Part shown: piece after piece, positions 61,238-64,000 of the stretch
How the letters are laid out: the number at the start of each line of letters is the position of its first letter
Numbering within the stretch: the stretch's first letter is position 1
DNA from: Micavibrio_C sp046294845
GTDB lineage: Bacteria; Pseudomonadota; Alphaproteobacteria; Micavibrionales; Micavibrionaceae
Direction of reading: 5' to 3'
Length of the DNA: 64,000 nucleotides
Assembly (NCBI GenBank): GCA_046294845.1
Contig: JBKBNU010000001.1
Location: 806,001 to 870,000 of the forward strand
The notes under the pieces: generated by a model
Seen by the model: only the letters and a program-made list of their open reading frames with translations
What the model was told of the DNA's origin: nothing
Database searches by the model: none
Made by a program: the position numbers and the translations under genes

Positions 61238-61726
61238 ATGAACAGCAATGATATCAGCGTATCGGTTTCAACGGAGCCTTTAAACTTGCAACAGGCCTGC
61301 GAGTTCGCGACAGACCCAGGCAATGGTGCAATTGATATGTTCATTGGTGTTGTTCGTGATAATCATCGGGGCCAAGTCGTCACCGGCATTACTTATGATG
61401 TGCATGAAACACTGGCCGCAGCGGAATTTTATGAAATTTGCCTTGAAGCGCAGGGTATCTGGCCGCAGACCCGATATTATGTATCCCACTATCACGGTTA
61501 CCTTCCTGTCGGGGGTGTTAGCGTACTGATTGCCATCAGTGCGCCGCACCGTGAAGAAGCTTTCGAAGCTTGCCGTTATGTGATTGAGGAAATCAAAAAA
61601 CGGGCCCCCGTCTGGAAAAAAGAGCACTACATCGATGGTGAAAGCACTTGGCTGCCTGGTCATTCGCTTGTAGCAGAACCAGAGGAATCAACCGTTTGTT
61701 GTGGTAAGTGCGGCGCTCATGATTAA
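61238..61726 (+). CDS. moaE: Molybdopterin synthase catalytic subunit MoaE
   Basis: Catalytic subunit of 162 residues that converts cPMP to molybdopterin with MoaD. Seen: GAIDMFIGVVRDNHRGQVVT, YDVHETLAAAEF, YHGYLPVGGVSVLIAISAPH, and APVWKKEHYIDGESTW with the catalytic lysines. The ATG at 61238 follows GGAGG. An extra C-terminal tail (EESTVCCGKCGAHD) carries three cysteines not typical of MoaE. It overlaps mobA by eight bases. Confidence 0.93.
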   Translation: MNSNDISVSVSTEPLNLQQACEFATDPGNGAIDMFIGVVRDNHRGQVVTGITYDVHETLAAAEFYEICLEAQGIWPQTRYYVSHYHGYLPVGGVSVLIAISAPHREEAFEACRYVIEEIKKRAPVWKKEHYIDGESTWLPGHSLVAEPEESTVCCGKCGAHD

Positions 61727-62231
61727 AACCGCCGGGATCGTTTTGGCAGGGGGACGCTCCTCGCGCATGGGAACGAACAAGGCGTTGTTGCCATATAAGA
61801 ACGTCCCGTTGGTTGAACACATGGGCAATCTTTTACGACAGGCGGGATTGACGGATGTCTATATCAGCGGTGATGTGCCGGGATACGACTGCATTAATGA
61901 TGCAGTGCGCCATGACGGGCCGGCACAAGCCATGCGTAATCTTCTTGGGTATTTCGAGTCCGATTACGATCGCCTTTTATTTGTCCCTGTGGATATGCCC
62001 TTGATGCAAGTCAAAGTCTTGATTGATTTGCTAGTCCACGCTGGCAGTGCTTACTACGAAGGATGTCCGCTACCCGCTTGCCTGTCTACTGGCAAGGATA
62101 CGGGTGATTGCCGCTCTGTCAAGGATTTGCTGGTGGTCAAGAAGGCATGCTGCATGGATTTACCCGCTGCGTATAAGATGAGTATGTCTAACATCAACAC
62201 ACTGCAAGATTGGAAGGTTCTGGTATCATGA
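61719..62231 (+). CDS. mobA: Molybdenum cofactor guanylyltransferase MobA
   Basis: Transfers GMP to the molybdenum cofactor, giving the MGD form used by NarG. The 170-residue protein shows the nucleotidyltransferase start GIVLAGGRSSRMGTNKALLP, then FVPVDMPLM (metal-binding Asp) and a C-terminal NINTLQDW stretch (equivalent of the NxNtpeD motif). It is slightly shorter than E. coli MobA (about 194). The ATG at 61719 lies inside the moaE end and has no strong ribosome site of its own, so translation is likely coupled. Confidence 0.88.
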   Translation: MIKTAGIVLAGGRSSRMGTNKALLPYKNVPLVEHMGNLLRQAGLTDVYISGDVPGYDCINDAVRHDGPAQAMRNLLGYFESDYDRLLFVPVDMPLMQVKVLIDLLVHAGSAYYEGCPLPACLSTGKDTGDCRSVKDLLVVKKACCMDLPAAYKMSMSNINTLQDWKVLVS

Positions 62232-62548
62232 ATTTGCGCATTTCTGAAGAGGGTTTTCGTTTTCGTGTTACATCTGAGGATTTAAGCACACTCTTGCATG
62301 GCCGCGAGATTGATCAGAGTGTTTGTCTGGGTGCACATTGTTTTGCCTATCGCATTACGCCGGTCACATTCGAAAAGGATATGAAACTGGAAATGGCGAT
62401 TGCCGGATTCTGTTTGTACGTGCCGCAAACGATACTGGAAGAATTGCGTGATCTGGGTCGTTCGAAAAAAGGGCTATCGGTAATGCAGGGGGATGTGAAT
62501 ATTGCCTTTCAGCTGGATATCAAGACACAGACGCGTAAGTCTGCCTGA
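62228..62548 (+). CDS. Hypothetical protein at the end of the moa operon (DUF7009-like)
   Basis: Protein of 106 residues, beginning MNLRISEEGFRFRVTSEDLS and overlapping mobA by four bases. It is a small beta-rich domain with CFAYRITPV, AIAGFCLYVPQTILEEL and DVNIAFQLDIK. The shape of the N-terminal strand (LRI-x5-FR-RVT) recalls the small DUF7009-type proteins, a tentative link. Coupling to mobA suggests a role in cofactor supply, but none can be named. Confidence 0.6.
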   Translation: MNLRISEEGFRFRVTSEDLSTLLHGREIDQSVCLGAHCFAYRITPVTFEKDMKLEMAIAGFCLYVPQTILEELRDLGRSKKGLSVMQGDVNIAFQLDIKTQTRKSA

Positions 62549-62560
62549 TTGCGTTTTATG

Positions 62561-63643
62561 TCATTGTTGGGCGGTCGGCCATGAATTATAACCTCCTTTA
62601 AGACTGTAAATATCGCTAAATCCTGCTTGAAGTAAAATTTCTGCGGCTTTGCGACTACGTAGACCGCGTTGGCAATAAAGTACGCAGGTACTTTTTCTGT
62701 GCGGGCTGAAAATTTCAGGATTTTCACTTAAGGCCGACAATGGCAGGTGATATGCTCCAGGGATATGCCCCTGATCCCATTCGTCCTGTTCACGAACATC
62801 AACCATAAGGTAGTTTGTCATTGTCGACAGATCGTGGGTGTCAATTTCATGAACAATCGCGGCAAAGCAAACCGGAGAGGCATATTGAGGTACAATCTCT
62901 GATACGGGGCGTGAACAAACAGTGCAAGCGCCATTTTTTTGCAAGGTCAGATGGCGGCATTCCATGGTTTTTGAGTCAATCGTACAAAGAACTCCGTAGA
63001 GGGGTCTAAAGCTTTTGTGGGCGACAATCAGTTTGATAGCCTCCATCGCTTGCATGGTACCGATCATACCGGCAAGGGCACCAATCACACCCGCATCGGC
63101 ACAGTTCATGATTGCGGCTCGCGGCGCTTGCGGCTGCAAGCAGCGGTAACAGGGGCCATGTTTGGCGTCAAAGACAGTCACTTGCCCATCAAAACCCTGA
63201 ATCGCTCCATAAACCGCGGGTTTTCCGAGTTTAACAGCGACATCATTGATCAGGAATTTTGCTGAAAAATTATCTGTGCAATCAATAATCACATCATGGG
63301 CCGCGAACAGTTCCGGCGCATTTTTGTCAGAAAGTTCTTCATTGTAGGGGTTGATGATGATATCTGGATTCAGGGCCTTCAGGTGGCTTTGGGCGGCCAG
63401 CGCCTTGGGGCGTCCTGCATCGTCGGTGCTAAACAGAATTTGCCGTTGCAGGTTGCTGATGTCAACGCAGTCATGATCGATAATGCCGATAAGGCCCACA
63501 CCAACGGCTGCCAAATATTGTAAAACCGGACAACCTAGTCCGCCAGCACCTACAACCAGAACCTTGGCAGCGGCTAGGCGTTTTTGTCCGTCCTCGCCAA
63601 TTTCTGGCAGGATGATCTGGCGACTATAACGATGGTTATCCAT
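62561..63643 (-). CDS. moeB: MoeB/ThiF-family sulfur-carrier adenylyltransferase with rhodanese domain
   Basis: E1-like enzyme of 360 residues. The N-terminal ThiF/MoeB domain has VVGAGGLGCPVLQYLAAVG, VDISNLQRQILF and the zinc pairs CYRC and CTVC. The C-terminal rhodanese domain (about 270-360) has VDVREQDEWDQGHIPGA and the active Cys in LYCQRGLRSRKAAEILL. It adenylylates and supplies sulfur to the terminal Gly of MoaD, the partner encoded by the facing operon. The ATG at 63643 follows AGGAGAA; the longer frame to 63679 lacks support. An FNR-type box at 63737 drives it. Confidence 0.9.
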   Translation of the reverse strand: MDNHRYSRQIILPEIGEDGQKRLAAAKVLVVGAGGLGCPVLQYLAAVGVGLIGIIDHDCVDISNLQRQILFSTDDAGRPKALAAQSHLKALNPDIIINPYNEELSDKNAPELFAAHDVIIDCTDNFSAKFLINDVAVKLGKPAVYGAIQGFDGQVTVFDAKHGPCYRCLQPQAPRAAIMNCADAGVIGALAGMIGTMQAMEAIKLIVAHKSFRPLYGVLCTIDSKTMECRHLTLQKNGACTVCSRPVSEIVPQYASPVCFAAIVHEIDTHDLSTMTNYLMVDVREQDEWDQGHIPGAYHLPLSALSENPEIFSPHRKSTCVLYCQRGLRSRKAAEILLQAGFSDIYSLKGGYNSWPTAQQ

Positions 63644-63736
63644 TTTTTCTCCTGTTAAATGATAACAAAGAGGGTGCATATCCTCAAGGTTTGCACCAAC
63701 CTATCAGAGCTATATGAAAGACAGATAGGATAAAAT

Positions 63737-63750
63737 TTGACTCAAATCAA
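63737..63750 (-). promoter_or_regulatory. FNR-type box upstream of moeB
   Basis: TTGACTCAAATCAA. On the minus strand a -10-like TATAGC lies at 63709-63714, giving a start near 63702, 41.5 bases from the box centre; the same -10 hexamer and spacing occur at nrdDG. Confidence 0.76.
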
Positions 63751-63871
63751 TCCGGTTTTGGCCAGCCACCAGCAGGCGCTGTTGCAGGGTCGTTAGCCAT
63801 GGCCGGAAATGTCACAAATGTCTTTATCATTGTCAGCTGCAGGTTCTTGATTGATTCTCTCTGTTGGTTAG

Positions 63872-64000
63872 TTAGTGAGGGTGATTGCCATGATGGTGGT
63901 TGCTATGGCCCTCTAAATGGCTATTAGAGGGTTGTTCCTTAGGTAGTTCGGTTTCATGAGAGTGAACGATCAGGGCATGGTCGCGCATATCAGGTGTTGA
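63872..64000 (-). CDS. Histidine-rich C-terminus of an unidentified protein (cut by window edge)
   Basis: The last 42 codons of a minus-strand frame enter from the window edge and stop with TAA at 63872. The end reads HSHETELPKEQ, then NSHLEGHSNHHHGNHPH. A His-rich tail of this kind is common in metal transport or metal-carrying proteins. Because the frame is open to the edge and its tail is clearly biased, a gene is likely, but the family cannot be named. Confidence 0.45.
   Translation of the reverse strand, partial: STPDMRDHALIVHSHETELPKEQPSNSHLEGHSNHHHGNHPH

Noticed and set aside
1..64000. CRISPR array, complete insertion sequence or prophage.
   Set aside because: No regularly spaced repeat series, no intact transposase or phage structural gene was seen; the only mobile-DNA trace is the recombinase fragment near 36.1 kb.

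Overview
The window is chromosomal DNA of an alphaproteobacterium of roughly 50 % GC. The evidence is a HdaA-type DnaA regulator beside a DUF2066 exported protein and purMN, a 48-residue aa3-type cytochrome oxidase subunit IV, a PodJ-like Sel1/coiled-coil polar protein, and aspS next to rnd. The gene order is of the kind seen in Rhodospirillales/Micavibrionales-like bacteria. Genus cannot be set from the sequence alone. Genes are densely packed on both strands, with many ATGA-type overlaps.

Layout. 1-2.8 kb: start of aspS (minus strand), then four tandem small helical proteins of unknown function that look like diverged paralogues. 2.9-12.4 kb: rnd, then a sugar cluster (pgi, glk, a PfkB kinase, two mannitol-dehydrogenase-family enzymes, a GH13 glucosidase) arranged around a divergent control region at 10.63-10.80 kb. 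12.4-35.4 kb: housekeeping genes (sixA-like phosphatase, hdaA, DUF2066, purMN, a large 7TM hybrid histidine kinase, ndk, a possible RelA/SpoT-fold protein, alaS, a lytic transglycosylase, a family-4-like uracil-DNA glycosylase, ETF-QO, a TPR protein, ispE, a PodJ-like protein). 35.7-36.5 kb: tRNA-Gln(UUG), then a decayed patch with the C-terminal end of a serine recombinase and a perfect 24-bp inverted repeat.

36.5-63.8 kb is an anaerobic nitrate-respiration island. It holds class III ribonucleotide reductase (nrdDG), the O2-independent ubiquinone genes ubiTUV, a TauE/SafE transporter, moeA, two Crp/Fnr regulators, two NarK transporters, narGHJI with a parvulin-type PPIase, nnrS, and a molybdenum-cofactor operon (moaA, a moaC-moaB fusion, moaD, moaE, mobA) with a MoeB-like activating enzyme opposite. 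The parts fit together: NarGHI needs bis-MGD (moa/mob/moe genes) and a quinol pool made without oxygen (UbiTUV), NarK brings nitrate in and nitrite out, NnrS deals with NO stress, and NrdDG makes dNTPs without oxygen.

The strongest hidden signal is a set of eight FNR-type boxes (TTGAY-N4-RTCAA, two with one mismatch) in the intergenic regions of this island. Several lie about 41.5 bp upstream of a predicted start point that follows a TATAGC, TATAAC, TACAAT or TATTAT -10 box. Two of them sit directly against the Shine-Dalgarno sequence of the two regulator genes, which suggests autorepression coupled to divergent activation. One box predicts that an otherwise unknown secreted repeat protein (39701-40573) belongs to the anaerobic regulon.
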